Assembly: GCF_000143415.4 (NCBI RefSeq)
Contig: NW_003314274.1
Span: 2,667,859-2,731,858, forward strand
DNA: 64,000 nt
Origin: Selaginella moellendorffii
Taxonomy: Eukaryota > Streptophyta > Lycopodiopsida > Selaginellales > Selaginellaceae
Direction: 5' to 3'
This document shows positions 46,326 through 57,878 of this stretch, piece after piece. Numbering within the stretch: position 1 is the first letter of the stretch; each line of letters starts with the position of its first letter. The notes below the pieces were generated by a model, which did no database searches, was not told where the DNA came from, and saw nothing but the letters and a program-made list of their open reading frames with translations. The translations under genes and the position numbers were made by a program.

Positions 46326-46517
46326 AGACTCTCTTATGGCTCGCTTCATGCTCATTCCTTGAGCACTCCGTTGGGAGTTCCACTCCCGCTCTTGACCTTT
46401 CAAGTTGGAGCTTTTAGTTCAAACATGTTACACTTGTTTGGCTTTCGTTTCGGCCACTAACACGTGGCACCCTTTCAGCTCCACTTTGGGGCTTAGGGAT
46501 TTGTGTCTCACAGAAAT

Positions 46518-47400
46518 GTGTTATTATAACAGATTTCTGTTGTATCTAAATGCTCAACCCAGTCGTTTTGGTCCACTGCAACATAGTACTGCAGATAATC
46601 CTCAACTTGAGCATTCATGCGTTCAATCTGCCCATCAATTTGAGGATGATAAGTTGTACTAAACTTCAACTTAGTACCAAACAACTGGAACAGTGTGTCC
46701 CAAAACTTCCCCGTAAACCTCGAATCTCTATCTGAGATCATCTCTTCAGGAAGACCACAAACCCACACTACTTCATGGAAAAAGAGCTTTGCTGCTTGTT
46801 TCGCATTTATTGTTCCCACAGTTGGAATGAAGTGTGCAATCTTCGACAACCGATCCACAACCACCATCAAGGTATCATAACCCTTAGACTTCGACAAGCA
46901 AGTGACGAAATCAAGTGTCACACTTTGAAATAGCTATATTAGTGCTGGAATGCACTGCAACTCTCTAACCTGCTTCTCAGTTCTATGCTTACATTACTGG
47001 CATATAGGGCAGGAATGGATATAATCCACTACATCACCTTCCATACTAGATCAGAAAAATCCCTTTTTCAATGAAGCCAAAGTCTTCCGCTTTCCACCAT
47101 ATCTTGCTGCTAGAACATCATGATGTTCCTGTAGAAACAACTGCTACAGATCCTTAGAGGGAAGATACAATCTTTGTTGCTTATAGAATATAAGCTCATC
47201 CCGAACTGAGAAGTGAAGTTTCACATTGGTTTGACTAGCAACTTTTGCCACTTTGCTACCAAGGTTTTGCTTCGACAACTCCACACGGTGCAAGATTGCC
47301 TTCGCCAATGGATCACTTCCATACGAAGCCCAAACATCCTCCAACCAATCTGAACTAACTGCTGATATTGCCCGGAATTGAGCCTGAAGACTCAATGCAT
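46518..47400 (-). pseudogene. Element C: integrase zinc-binding and catalytic core
   Basis: Reading from 47395: LPSKDL and a decayed HHCC region (YDVL.ARYGGKRKTLASLKK in another frame near 47060-47130), then MTLDFVTCLSKSKGYDTLMVVVDRLSKIAHFIP, the first catalytic Asp block, and WVCGLPEEMISDRDSRFTGKFWDTL, the second Asp block. These are joined by YHPQIDGQIERMNAQVEDYL with the third acidic residue. The D,D(35)E core therefore looks intact, but flanking frames carry stops. The frame is cut at CYNNTF by LARD-2. Confidence 0.85.
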
Positions 47401-47619
47401 CTGGAACAATATTGTCTTTTCCAGGTATATATATATGATTTCAATATCATATCTAGCAAGCTTTTATTGCCAATGAGCTTGCTTTGGCGTAAGCTTAGGC
47501 TGCGTAGCAAAGTAGCTCAGTGTGTTACTATTTGTATAAACCTTGGTGTGTCCACCCAAGTAGTGTCTCTAATGTTCCAGGGCCAACACTATAGCAAACA
47601 TTTCTTTCTCATGTGTTGG

Positions 47620-48700
47620 CCATCTTCATTGAGTTTTACCCAATTTCTTGGAATAGGATGCAACAGGACAACCATTTCGCCTTAGCATAACACCAACTGC
47701 TTTGTCACAATCTTGTTGTAACATGCCACCAATAGCATAGCCAAATGCATCACAATGCACTTCGAAGGGTATATCAAGATCTGGGATCCTAAGAACAGGA
47801 ACCGTAATCAAGATCTCCTTCAACTGTACAAAGCACACTGACAAGTTAGTGTCCAATGAAACGGTATACTACCTTTTTTCAACTCAGTCAATAGAAGAGC
47901 AATTCTTGCAAAATTGCAGACAAACTTACTGTAGTATCTCGCTAAACCAAGAAAAGAACGAACGTCTGATACAGTGGTCGGGACTTCCCAGAACTTCACC
48001 ACTTCCACCTTCTTTGGATCTACCTTAATTACGCCACCACCAACTATATGTCTGAGAAAGTTTATGTGCAATTGTCCAAAAGCGCATTTACTTTCCTTAG
48101 CATACAGTTTGTGTTTGCATAACTTCTGAAACACCAGCTCCAAGTGTTTCAAATGATCCTCCAATGTTTCACTAAAGACTAGAACATCGTTGATATACAG
48201 GACAACAAATACATCCAAATAATCTCTGAATATTCTATCCATCATAGTGTTGAACGTTGCTAGAGCATTGTATAACCTGAACAACACGACAAGGAACTCA
48301 TAAGATCCGTACCGATTCTTAAAGGCTGTCTTCTATACATTCTGATCCGCCACCCATATCTGATGATACCCAGACTGCAAATCAAGTCACATAAAATACT
48401 TGGCCTTTAAGAGTTGGTCAAACAAGTCATTAATGTGAGGCAAAGGATAACTGTTTTTAACAGTGATTTTGTTGAGTGCCTGATAGTCAATACACATCCT
48501 CATGGTTCCATCCTTTTTCATAATAAAAAGGACTGGCACTCCATAAGATGACTTGCTTGGTCAGATATGACCTTTGTCAAGAAGCTCTGTGAGTTGCTTC
48601 TTAAGTTCAGCCATCTCCTTGATGTTCAATCGATATGGAGCTTTTGTTGGGGGTTTAGAACCTAGAATCACCTCAATCCGATGATCAACCTTATGGCTAG
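47620..48700 (-). pseudogene. Element C: reverse transcriptase and RNase H
   Basis: RT pieces: APYRLNIKEMAELKKQL and LLDKGHI (about 48690-48561), a broken fingers region, MLFRLYNALATFNTMMDRIF, and VVLYINDVLVFSETLEDHL, where the catalytic YxDD has become YIND. Then AKESKCAFGQLHINFLRHIV and the connection RSFLGLARYYSKF. RNase H follows with VHCDAFGYAIGGMLQQD. Stops near 48300-48560 and 47860 split the frame. Loss of one catalytic Asp argues that this copy is dead. Confidence 0.85.
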
Positions 48701-48957
48701 GAGGTAGCCCTGGCAGTAAATCCTTTGGGAAGATATCCTGATTCCATGCCAACAACTCCAATATCTTCTTTGGTACAAGATCACCTTCATCACCAATTCG
48801 AACAGAGTCACCCACACCCTCAGCTTCCATCAGTTGAACCCAAAAGGTCCGACATCCCCTCTTAGTTGCTTTTTGAGCGGCCCTCACAGTCAAGAACTTT
48901 GCATCCCAATCTTTTAAGGATCACTTTTGCAATTGGAAGGACACATTAGGACGTCTT

Positions 48958-49236
48958 TCAGACTTCAATGTGAGCACCATAAATCCCTTTTATGTATTTG
49001 TTGAAGAAATCCATACCAAACACCATCTGAAAATCTGGTATTCTCAACACTACCAAATCCACTCTTTCTTTCCACTTGGATATGTTTATTAGAACATCAC
49101 TCATAAATTTTCTAGCTACTTGCCCACCTTCCGCAAATCGGAAGTGCATGGGCGACATTTGCTCAACATTCAATCCTAACAACTTAACTAAGTCTTTGGA
49201 TATCACGCTGTGCATAGTTCCCATGTCAATCATCAC
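48958..49236 (-). pseudogene. Element C: retroviral-type aspartic protease
   Basis: IDMGTMHSVISKDLVKLLGL corresponds to the DTGAxxxFIS active-site loop, with Met in place of Thr; LRIPDFQMVFGMDFF is the C-terminal ILGMDWL-type block. It sits between the zinc-knuckle region and the RT as usual in gypsy elements. Confidence 0.8.
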
Positions 49237-49299
49237 TCGGATTCGGTGTCCACAGACAAAGCCATCAACGGATCAGTGCTTGCATTGACTGTAAGAAAA

Positions 49300-50038
49300 G
49301 CTTAAGGAAAGTAACGAAAGTAACTCACCTCTTGTTCCTCATAGTCTGCATTGACCAACTCGTCAACCCCTTCAGCTTCACCACCACTGTCTTCCCTCAT
49401 GACATTAACACGAAACCTTGTCTTATGCTTGTTGAGACATTCCAAGGACCTATATCCTGACTCTCCACAATAGAAGCAATGACCCACACTACCCGTTCCG
49501 CTAGGAGCAAGTTTTGCAGGTTGCTACTACTTGGACCCACTAGGAGGAGGAATAGAGGGCTTAGAACTAGAAGAAAAGAGGGCTTAGGACCAGAAAAAGC
49601 TACTGGTGGTCTCCAACCACCACCATCTTTGTTAACCATAGCTTGTGAGCCTCTAGGGCAGTACCTGCCTTCCACCCTTTGTTTCCGGTCACCTTGCTTA
49701 TTCCCAGAAATTTTATTCTTATCCGAGTTATCAACATACGGTTGCTAATATTGTTCCATGAGTGATTGACTAAAGGCAACTTGTTGCGCTGCCTCCTTAC
49801 ACTCTAGGTACGTCTTTGGCTTAAACTTCAAAATCTCATTGTGAGAAAGTGAACTTAAACCCTCCAGAAAATAACTCCGAGCATCTTCAACACTCATATT
49901 TGGAATCATAATGCGCTTCTCAGCAAACTCATTAATGTAATGCATGAGGTCCCCTCGCTGCTTTAACCACTGCAGCTCTGTGCGAAGTCTTAGACCAAGA
50001 TCATCAGGCAAGTATTCCTTATGGATATGAGACTGCAT
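49300..50038 (-). pseudogene. Element C: Gag with degenerate zinc knuckle
   Basis: MQSHIHKEYLPDDLGLRLRT through RSYFLEGLSSL matches the retrotransposon gag capsid region (LxxLKQxGxxxYIxEF, FxxGL). A stop and shifts follow. CFYCGESGYRSLEC is a CCHC knuckle whose His is Tyr. The upstream start of gag is not evident. Confidence 0.75.
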
Positions 50039-50306
50039 CTTGGTCCAACTTCTAGTCTACCCTTTTTCAGCACACACCTGGCGCCATTAGCACGGTTTCA
50101 ACTTCATTAGCACGGTTCTGTTTCACCACCCCACTAACTGTATACATGCCTCTATCAGTAACTGAACATGCATACATCATTCTTACTGAATGGTGCAATC
50201 CAACTAATCCTACATATGTTGCTTTAGATCTACTAGAAAAGTCTCTGCGTATGCAACTTGAGTCAGAAAATCTGACAAAAGTTGGATAGAAATCACTAAG
50301 ACAATT

Positions 50307-50318
50307 TCTCTGATACCA
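50307..50318 (-). other. Primer-binding site of element C
   Basis: The minus strand reads TGGTATCAGAGA, 11 of 12 to the initiator-tRNA-Met site, 2 nt from the LTR end at 50321. Confidence 0.85.
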
Positions 50319-50320
50319 AA

Positions 50321-51217
50321 TTTAGCGCACCTGAATTTGGAGCCGAACTCCAAGCCTGTTGCACTATGGAACGAGGGTCTGGTACAATCCCACGAGCACC
50401 AGCTCCCTGTATCCAGCACCTACACGCAAAATGGTGTCAGACAGAGTCTGGCACAATTTTGGCATACTAGTGGCCTAACATGAGGAGGAGGGTACCCCCA
50501 CCGATTAGAGCAGCGTGGAGTTTGGGCTTACACCCAAGCTAGACACAGAACAAAGAGCAACACAGCCTAGCGGGAGCCAAACTAATGTCTCAGGTGGTCG
50601 GACATGCATTCCAACCATTATCCCCCCCCCCCCCTTCTTGAGGAACACACAGTTTGGGCTTTCACCCCAAGCCTCCCTTAGTACCAGGAGTTAGCCTCTG
50701 GGAGAAGCTCAAAACTTACTAAATATGGAATAGCACTAGATTGCAAATTTGGACACGAGATGAACACCATTGTGTTCAGGTCAATCTCTACATTCCGTAG
50801 ATATGCCAAATGAGTAAATCTAGACACTTTCCATAAATAGCATTTGGGACCGAAATGAGACCAACACAAAAGGTATGATAGTGAGGGTGTTTGGCAGATA
50901 TGGTAAACTATTATCTAGCGATATTGAGGGACTAGTCTCAATACGCGAGGGTTCTTTCCAAGCCAATGCAAGACAGAACAAAAGAGAACTAAAAAGCCGG
51001 GCCAACTATACTTGGCCAAATAGACATTTAGGAATTCTGTCCTTATGCTCATTTGGCCAAATACAAATACTAAGTCCAGTTTACTAACACTTGGACAAGA
51101 GATGCTAATAAAGGGAACCAGCAGTACCGACCTCCTACCGTCATGGCAGTAAGGAAAGAGTGCTCGTAAGGACTGGACGACAAGTATCTTTTGATACCCA
51201 AGGTCACATTTGCGACA
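50321..51217 (-). mobile_element. 5' LTR of element C (E-like)
   Basis: 897 bp, starting TGTCGCAAATGTGACC on the minus strand and ending GTGCGCTAAA. It shares start, end, the C run near 50624-50634 and the CTTTCACCCCAAGCCTCCC block with E LTRs, but its distal third is diverged. It links the coding element C to the non-coding E family. Confidence 0.87.
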
Positions 51218-54200
51218 CCTAAGCCACAGAGTATGGGATGAGTCTAAAATTAAAGTTTCGTATATATTGCCAAGAAACTCAAGTTTAAATTGTTTCGCAA
51301 GTAATTTCTTGAGAAAAGTTTAAAAGAAGAAGGAATAGAGTTTGTTTGATGTGGGAAACACAATTAACTATTCTAAAATTTTTTTTCCTTCTAAGCAAGT
51401 TTTTATTTGGGTTTTTAGAGGATATATATTTCAACAGTATGTCACAATTTTTCTAGGCATATACAAGTAGAAAAATTATACACCTCTAACTCTTGTCTTC
51501 AACACCAACTTATAAAGAGCTAAAGCCAACCTTAGTGAAGAACAAATTAAGGAATTATTCATCTAAAACTTATGAAGCTTTGACAGATGTAAAATTATAA
51601 TTAGAACATTGTGTTATCTCAAGGGTTTGATCCAAGGTTCTTTAGCTTGAACTACTATTCAAACATGGTTTGAAAGTAGATTTATCTTCAATTTAAGTCT
51701 TTTACACATATTCATAATAGAACATTGTGTTGTCTTAAGGCTTTAATCCAAAGTCCTTTATCTTGGACAACTACTTGGACATGGTTTGAGAGTAGACTTG
51801 TCCCAAGTTTAAGTTTCCTATGTATATTGTAAGAGCCTATGAGACTTGAACAAGACTCACAAGTCGAAAATTCAGAAATGTTTATTATGAACCGCTCAAA
51901 TTGCTCAAACTACTCTACGCTTAGTACATCTAGGCAAATTAATCAAAGATCATCTTTTATACATAGACTACTTGCAAACACACACCGCTCAGTGTGAAAG
52001 ATGTTATTCTTTTATAGATTTTGAGAGCATTCACATCACATCTAGCCCCATAAGGAGGAATCAAAGGCAATCACATGAAACATGCTTCATATCCTCTAAA
52101 GTGAAATATAGACAAAGAGCAAATATACAAGTGAATAGACGTGGAAATTTGCCCTTCAGACCAATTGAGTGACGCTCAATTACTAGGAGAAATACTCACC
52201 ACTCTAGACATGAAACACCCTTTGCATGTGTGAACCACCCTTTAAAAGACATGATCCATAAATGTACGTACCTCCTTATAAGAGAGAATTATCACCTAGT
52301 GAATATTTTCCATATATATAAAATTATACAACTACTCTAGAAAAAGTTATAGCTCAATTTTTAACTAATGTATAGATCAGCCTATATGTTAATTGAGTTT
52401 TTGCCAAATGAAGCAATTAAGAGGTTTCATACCATAAATGTGGAACAAAGAGCTACAGAGCTTGTTACTAGGTGTAGGCATCAATTTTAGAGACACTACT
52501 CCCATCACTTTGATGTCAAAAGAACTAAAACAAGCTTAGGGATATTAAAAAGGTTTTGTCTAAAAAGGTGTCTATATAGCCTCAAACACTCTTAAAAATT
52601 CTAAAATACATTGCAAAGCTCATAAATTTGTCATACAAGCTTAAGTAGAGACTTGTATTAACCAATATCACCCATTACTGAAGAGGCTAAAGAAAAATTT
52701 ACTTTGCAAAACAATTTTTATCTAGATTTGAAGCAAAGTATTCAACGAATTAGCTATCATATATTTGAAAAACTACTTAATGTCATTCCACAAACAAATT
52801 AATCTAGAATAGATTATTATACACTCAAAATTTTGACTTTTGTGTTGATTCCAAAGGACAATTTCACAGAATGGTCTCCATGCCCTATTCAAATTAGTCC
52901 CTAGCGTTGATCCATTTAAAAAAGGTTTACTTAAAATTTGCAAAGAGCAATAAGCCATTTTTCTAATTCTATAGTTATAAGGGCAAGGTTGACTATAAAT
53001 CAAAGTGTAAGACCCATTGTACAGCAAGCAAGCTACTCTGGAATTGATTATCACATGCCAAAGACCTTGCACTAAATTAATCTTAACAACACTAGGTATG
53101 AGTAAAAAGGGAAGGTCCTCTTGTGCACTTAGATGCAAAGATTAAGGATTGATGACCCTCCACAATCCTTATAGAAGCTGAATGGGGGAATTGGGGTAGT
53201 CAAAATAAGAATATTTATTAGCGATCCACCATACTTATCAAAAAATATGTTTTCCTCATAGATTCAGATGGAAGTTGGTTGATTCCCACTCTATATGACT
53301 AGGCAAAAGTATAAAACAGAAAAAACCAAACCATCTTGTATGCTTAACTAGGCCAACGAATGATAGATTTAATGAAATTTCTTAAATAGGTTGACAAATT
53401 ATAAAGAAACATACTTAATAATATTCTACTCAAGGTATACAGAAATTTGACTCTTGATACCTTTAGTATTATTAAAGAAGGTGTGATAATATACTTAGAT
53501 TACTTTGTAGACACACAGTGCAAACAAGATTTATATATGTGGAGTTACCTATACAAAAAGAAAATAGTACCAAGATTCTTTCTAAACAGAGAGATAATTT
53601 GCCTATCTAAGCTAAATGCAAATCCTGAGTATTATAACTTGCAAAGGATTTATAAAATTTTGCCTACTAAATAATTGTTAAAATTTAATACAATCTTAGG
53701 TAAAGAAGCTATTATGGGAATTTTAACAGTTCATAATAAAGCTTAGATACCCATAGGTAAAAATACACTTGCTGATAATTGAGCTCATAGACGTTGGATC
53801 ATTCCCGAATCTGGCAACAAAATTTTGTAAAGTAAAAATCTCTTAAGGTGCACCACACTTGAGCAAGAAAGATACTCTCTAAAAAAATAATATTTGATTT
53901 CTAGGACTTTTTTATAAAAAATATTTTGTACATTTGACATCAAGAGAAAAGCCATCCCCATTTTAAAATTGATTAGGATGCTAAATGTTTATTCCTAAGA
54001 GTGACTAATAGGCCAATATATAAAGGGATATATTGCATACCAAAACCTTATACCACACTCATTCCATGAATAAGGCATAATAATTAGGCTTGCAATAGTA
54101 GCAAAGCCAATAGAGCTCAAAATATATATGCATAAACCAATAATTAATCTTATCTAAAATGTTTAAGAGAGCATTGTCCTTATGTATAAAATTGTCATTG

Positions 54201-54740
54201 TTTATACCAAACAAGGTAATATATATAGAACATTTCCCTCATAATCTGATGAGGGGAAGGAAGTTTGAAAAAAAAAAATTCACAATATTTAGAATGAGAT
54301 TACAAAGCACTTACTCATGATATTCATGATTTTAACCTCGCTTCAGAACAAATTAAATCATTGTTCAATCAAGCTAAAGAAAAGTTTGAAAGAGAGAGAA
54401 CTGAAAAACATATTAGGTACACATTAATGAAGAGATTAAAAATCCCAATATGACTTTGATGGTTATCTAAAATACGTAAATCCATACGCTACTCCTCCTT
54501 GGCAGCATTAATACATAGAAAATGCCTCTGCTTTATTTTAATGTAGTGGAACACAAAACAACTAGATTGATTCCCCACAAAAGGAAAAAGTGCTAAATTT
54601 ATAGCTCTTACTCTTTGATGGTGATTTAGGTTCCCCTACAAACGAAACACCTATTTTGCATATACTAATTGCAAAATAGAGTATTTCTTATCAAATTATA
54701 ATGAGCACAATGGCAATTGCAGAAATGGCATGGGATCTTG
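51218..54740. other. AT-rich region, probable old retroelement remains
   Basis: About 3.5 kb, clearly more AT-rich than its neighbours, with no frame over about 120 codons and no motif I can name. Open stretches at 52773-53138 (minus) and 53447-53674 (plus) show no family resemblance. Since element A splits this DNA from a gypsy pol relic (60702-62860), it may be part of that same older element. Confidence 0.4.
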
Positions 54741-54745
54741 TAAAA

Positions 54746-54939
54746 TGTAAGCTCCTGAATTTGGACTTCCCGGGAGGTCACCCAGCCCAGTACTATTCAA
54801 ACCCAAGGACGCTTAACCCCAAGTATCCCAAGACCCTTAACCGATTGGAAAAGGGGGTGCACTCTTTTTTATGGGCCCTTTCCCTCTATATTTGAACCCC
54901 ATGGATCGTCTCTCAAGTCGTTCCCTTTGGTTGCTTACA
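54746..54939 (-). mobile_element. Outer 3' LTR of element A
   Basis: 194 bp, differing from the other outer LTR at only a few positions, implying a recent insertion. A TAAAA duplication lies to its left. Confidence 0.92.
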
Positions 54940-55130
54940 ATCCACCACGCTTCCCTGCAAGTTCACGCCCTCGTGAACGGAAGCTGAGAGCCGCAGCTCT
55001 CCCGAGAGCTCCGCTCTCTTGACACCCTACCCCTCGGGTCGAGCCCAGCGGGAACAAACTGGACCAGCCAGATGTCAATCAACATGTGGTGTGATTCCCC
55101 TAGCCAACTAACAGAGTCGGACCCAAGACC

Positions 55131-55142
55131 GCTCCGATACCA
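55131..55142 (-). other. Second primer-binding site inside element A
   Basis: The minus strand reads TGGTATCGGAGC, 3 nt from the end of the inner LTR. The following ~190 bp (GGTCTTGGGTCCGAC...) parallels the LARD-1 leader from 525, so it comes from a B-type element. Confidence 0.82.
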
Positions 55143-55145
55143 AAT

Positions 55146-56294
55146 TGTAAGCCACAAATTTTTCCTTTCCAATTTGCCAGCTTACCTCGTCTATCCGTCC
55201 AACACTGCCTTGGCTTTTGCTAAGTTCCCTTGCCAAGTTTTTCGCCTATGGTACCAGCTCCTACTTGGTTTCAGCTACTCACTGCACGAGCAACGGAGTG
55301 TTAGCCATCCTTCCACGGATTCCCAAATCACTCTCAATCCCCCTCCCCGGGTTAGACTGGACTTAAGGTTCGGCTACACTCCCCGCAAGCACAAGCAGCC
55401 AAGCACACCAAGCTTCCAGGTTCCTAACATCCCTTGGTACCACAAGACTTGATCATGGGACCCTCTAAATCCCAAGTCTTGAGTGCAACACTTGCTTCGG
55501 GACGCCGGGGCGAAACACCGTGGCCTAGCGGCCCGGTATGGGTACCTCTTGCCCCCCACTTCCATCCCGAAGGAAGGCCCAAGCCCCTAGGAAGGGTGAG
55601 GACCAATGAGCCGCATGGTACTCAAGTGGGGCACCACTCCACATGAGCCGGGAGCACCGCAATCGGTTTCCCTTTCGGGAGTGGGAGCTGCTCTTGAGCA
55701 CTTCCTTGGATGGCCCCTCCGGCACCAGCCAAGTCCATGCTCACTCCCACCCAAGGCCCCTCGGTCCCAGTCCCAACCTCAAGTCGGTTTAGAAGCCCAA
55801 CTGGAGAGTCCCTTCAAAAGTGGTTCCTAGACCTCACTATCCCTACTATACTTTTGGAACCCCCTGCAGCCCCCCCCCCCCCGGGAGACGCACGCTTTGG
55901 GCTTTCACCCCTTGACCCGTATTAGTATTTGGACTTAGTCTCTGGCTCGATCTCGGACCCGATTTCGGATCCGACTTTGGATTCGGGTTCGGACTCGATC
56001 ACGGACTCGATCTCGGACCCGATCTCGGACCTGACCTCGGACTCGACCTCGGACTCGGTCTCAGACCCGATTTCGGATCTCGGACTTCGTCTCGAACTCG
56101 GTCTCGAACTCGGACTTGAACTCGGTCCCTGAGTCGGTCTCGGACTCGATTCCGGACTCTATCTTGAACTCGGTCCTAGAGTCGGTCTTGGACTCGATCC
56201 TCGACTTGGTCCCATCCGATAAACTCCTTGTCATTTCGGTCAAGCTTTTGGGGATCCTTTAGCCTACGACATCTCGGGGAGTCGGTTCCTTACA
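55146..56294 (-). mobile_element. Inner B-type LTR within element A
   Basis: 1149 bp, TGTAAGGAACC...GGCTTACA on the minus strand. It has the LARD-LTR architecture: a GA-rich minisatellite (55929-56215), the GGGTGAAAGCCCAAAGCG block, a G run and TATAGTAGGGATAGTG. Just upstream is the GGTGGTGGAGT purine tract. Sequence identity to LARD-1 LTRs is limited to these blocks, so it is a sister subfamily. Confidence 0.85.
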
Positions 56295-56447
56295 ACTCCA
56301 CCACCCATAGAAGAAGTTCGATGCCCACATCGAACGTCTCGTTTTATCCTACGACTTGTTGACCATGTCTCCGGGGGCATCCCCCCACTTACAACGGAAT
56401 ATAGGTGTCCCTATACTCCTCACCTCACCACGCCCTAGTATGGGGTC

Positions 56448-56519
56448 GGGACTTGAACCCAGCCTTGCTTTACTAGGGGGTTGGGACTCGAACCCAACCT
56501 CCGTAGAATACGTCTACGG
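56448..56519 (-). other. Paired tRNA T-arm-like motifs in element A
   Basis: The minus strand holds GGGTTCGAGTCCC (56483-56495) and GGGTTCAAGTCCC (56448-56460) after a CCGTAGA..TCTACGG hairpin. This is the same arrangement as at 3050-3105. Confidence 0.5.
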
Positions 56520-57848
56520 ATTCGACATCCCCGCGGGGAGTCGGGCGTAGTGCCCTACGCCTGGTCGACCTATCCAACCCATGCTAATTAGCTTACCTTT
56601 GGCGCGCCTTCGGGTCCCAACATATTGCACTTGCTCAACTTTGCAAATTGATATTTTTAATTGAATTTTGCATAAGTACATAGAGTTCTGCCTTGCAGAA
56701 ATTCCTCCACTAGTTCTCGAGCGTTCACTAGGTTCTCCTCCGGTTCCCATGTTGCTTCGCAGTGTGGAAATCCTTTCCACTTCACATGGAACTCTCTCAC
56801 CTCGCGTCCTTGTCGCTTGCTGCGGGGGGAGTCCCGTGATGAAGTCCATCGTAAGACATTTCCACGGGCGATCTCGAATTGGGATGCTTTGCAACAAGCC
56901 CCCACTAGCCTTAGTCACGGCTTTTACCTGCTGACATGTTGGACATGTCTTTAGATAGTCTTGGACGTCCTTAGCCATATCTGGCCAATGGTACTTCCTT
57001 TTGAGTAAGCCCATCGTCTTGGGCACTCCACCGTGTCCCGCAAGAGGTCCGTCATGACACTCTTCTAAGGCCACCTTCCTTAGTTCCCCTTCTGGAACAT
57101 ACACCCTCGTTTGCTTGTAATAAATGAGTCCGTTGCGTTCCGCATAGCCCGTTTTCTCTTCCGTTGGCAGCTCACCTCTCTGGTGAGCTTCCCGCGCCTC
57201 TAGATTCCTCAGCAACACTTCCTGTGCTAGACCATCGTTCTCATATGCTGTCCGCACATCGTCCCAGAAGGTTGCTGTTGCGCTGGATATTGCCAACTTC
57301 AAGCTCGCTTTTCGACTTAGCGCATCCGCCACGATGTTGCTCTTCCCAGGCTTGTACAGAATTTCACAATCAAACTCGGCCAAGGCATTGGCCCACCGAC
57401 CTTGTTTCCCTCTTAGGTCGGGCTGTGACAAGAAGTGTTTCGTTGCCACATTGTCCGTGTAAACCTTGAAGTGTCTCCCAAGGTAGTGTCGCCACTCCTT
57501 GAGTGCCTTGACCACCGCAAACAATTCCTTCTCGTGGGCAGGCCACTTCCGTTGAGCCTTGTCCAGCTTCTTCGAGAAGAACGCTACCGGATGGTTGTCT
57601 TGCTTCAGAACTGCACCCAATGCAAAGTCCGAAGCATCCGTTTCTACCTCAAAGTCCTTACCAAAGTCTGGTAATGCCAATACGGGAGCCTTCCTCAACT
57701 TCCCTTTGAGGTGGACGAATGCCGCCTCGCATTCTGCTGTCCATACCATCTTCCCTTTTCCTGTTTGGTCCGTTAAGGGCAGGGCTACTCTCGAATAGTG
57801 TTTGATAAACTTTTGATAGTAGTTGCATAGCCCCAGGAACGCCCTCAA
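56514..57848 (-). pseudogene. Element A: RNase H, truncated integrase, chromodomain
   Basis: RAFLGLCNYYQKF and VETDASDFALGAVLKQ give the RT connection and RNase H. HDGPLAGHGGVPKTM with CPTCQQVKA is the integrase zinc-binding region, and MDFITGLPP the first catalytic Asp. The frame then leaps to a chromodomain, REFHVKWKGFPHCEATWEPE, in another phase at 56657-56905. The rest of the integrase core is absent, so an internal deletion of several hundred bp is inferred. A stop at about 57870 separates this from the upstream frame. Confidence 0.88.
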
Positions 57849-57878
57849 CTCATGTACATTCGATGGTCACTCCCATTC

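Larger units (their letters stand above)
42240..46512 (-). mobile_element. LARD-2, internally deleted, inserted in element C
   Basis: Flanked by GAAAT at 42235-42239 and 46513-46517, which is the split integrase codon context CYNNTF|HSAIGYS. On the minus strand it has a 5' LTR (46512-43140, itself interrupted), a primer site, and about 885 bp of LARD interior. It then jumps to the last bases of an LTR (TCGCTTGCA). So the rest of the interior and nearly all of the 3' LTR are gone, while the terminal bases and the target duplication survive. Confidence 0.88.

Noticed and set aside
43819-46417. Repeat-rich frames like those at 4501-5488
   Set aside because: Same minisatellite artefact in the solo LTR and the LARD-2 LTR.
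52773-53674. Two frames of 121 and 75 codons in AT-rich DNA
   Set aside because: No recognisable domain, no splice or promoter context, and the composition makes chance frames plausible.
55072-55830. Several plus-strand frames across the inner LTR of element A
   Set aside because: They cross LTR boundaries and lie opposite the element's own strand; no domain.
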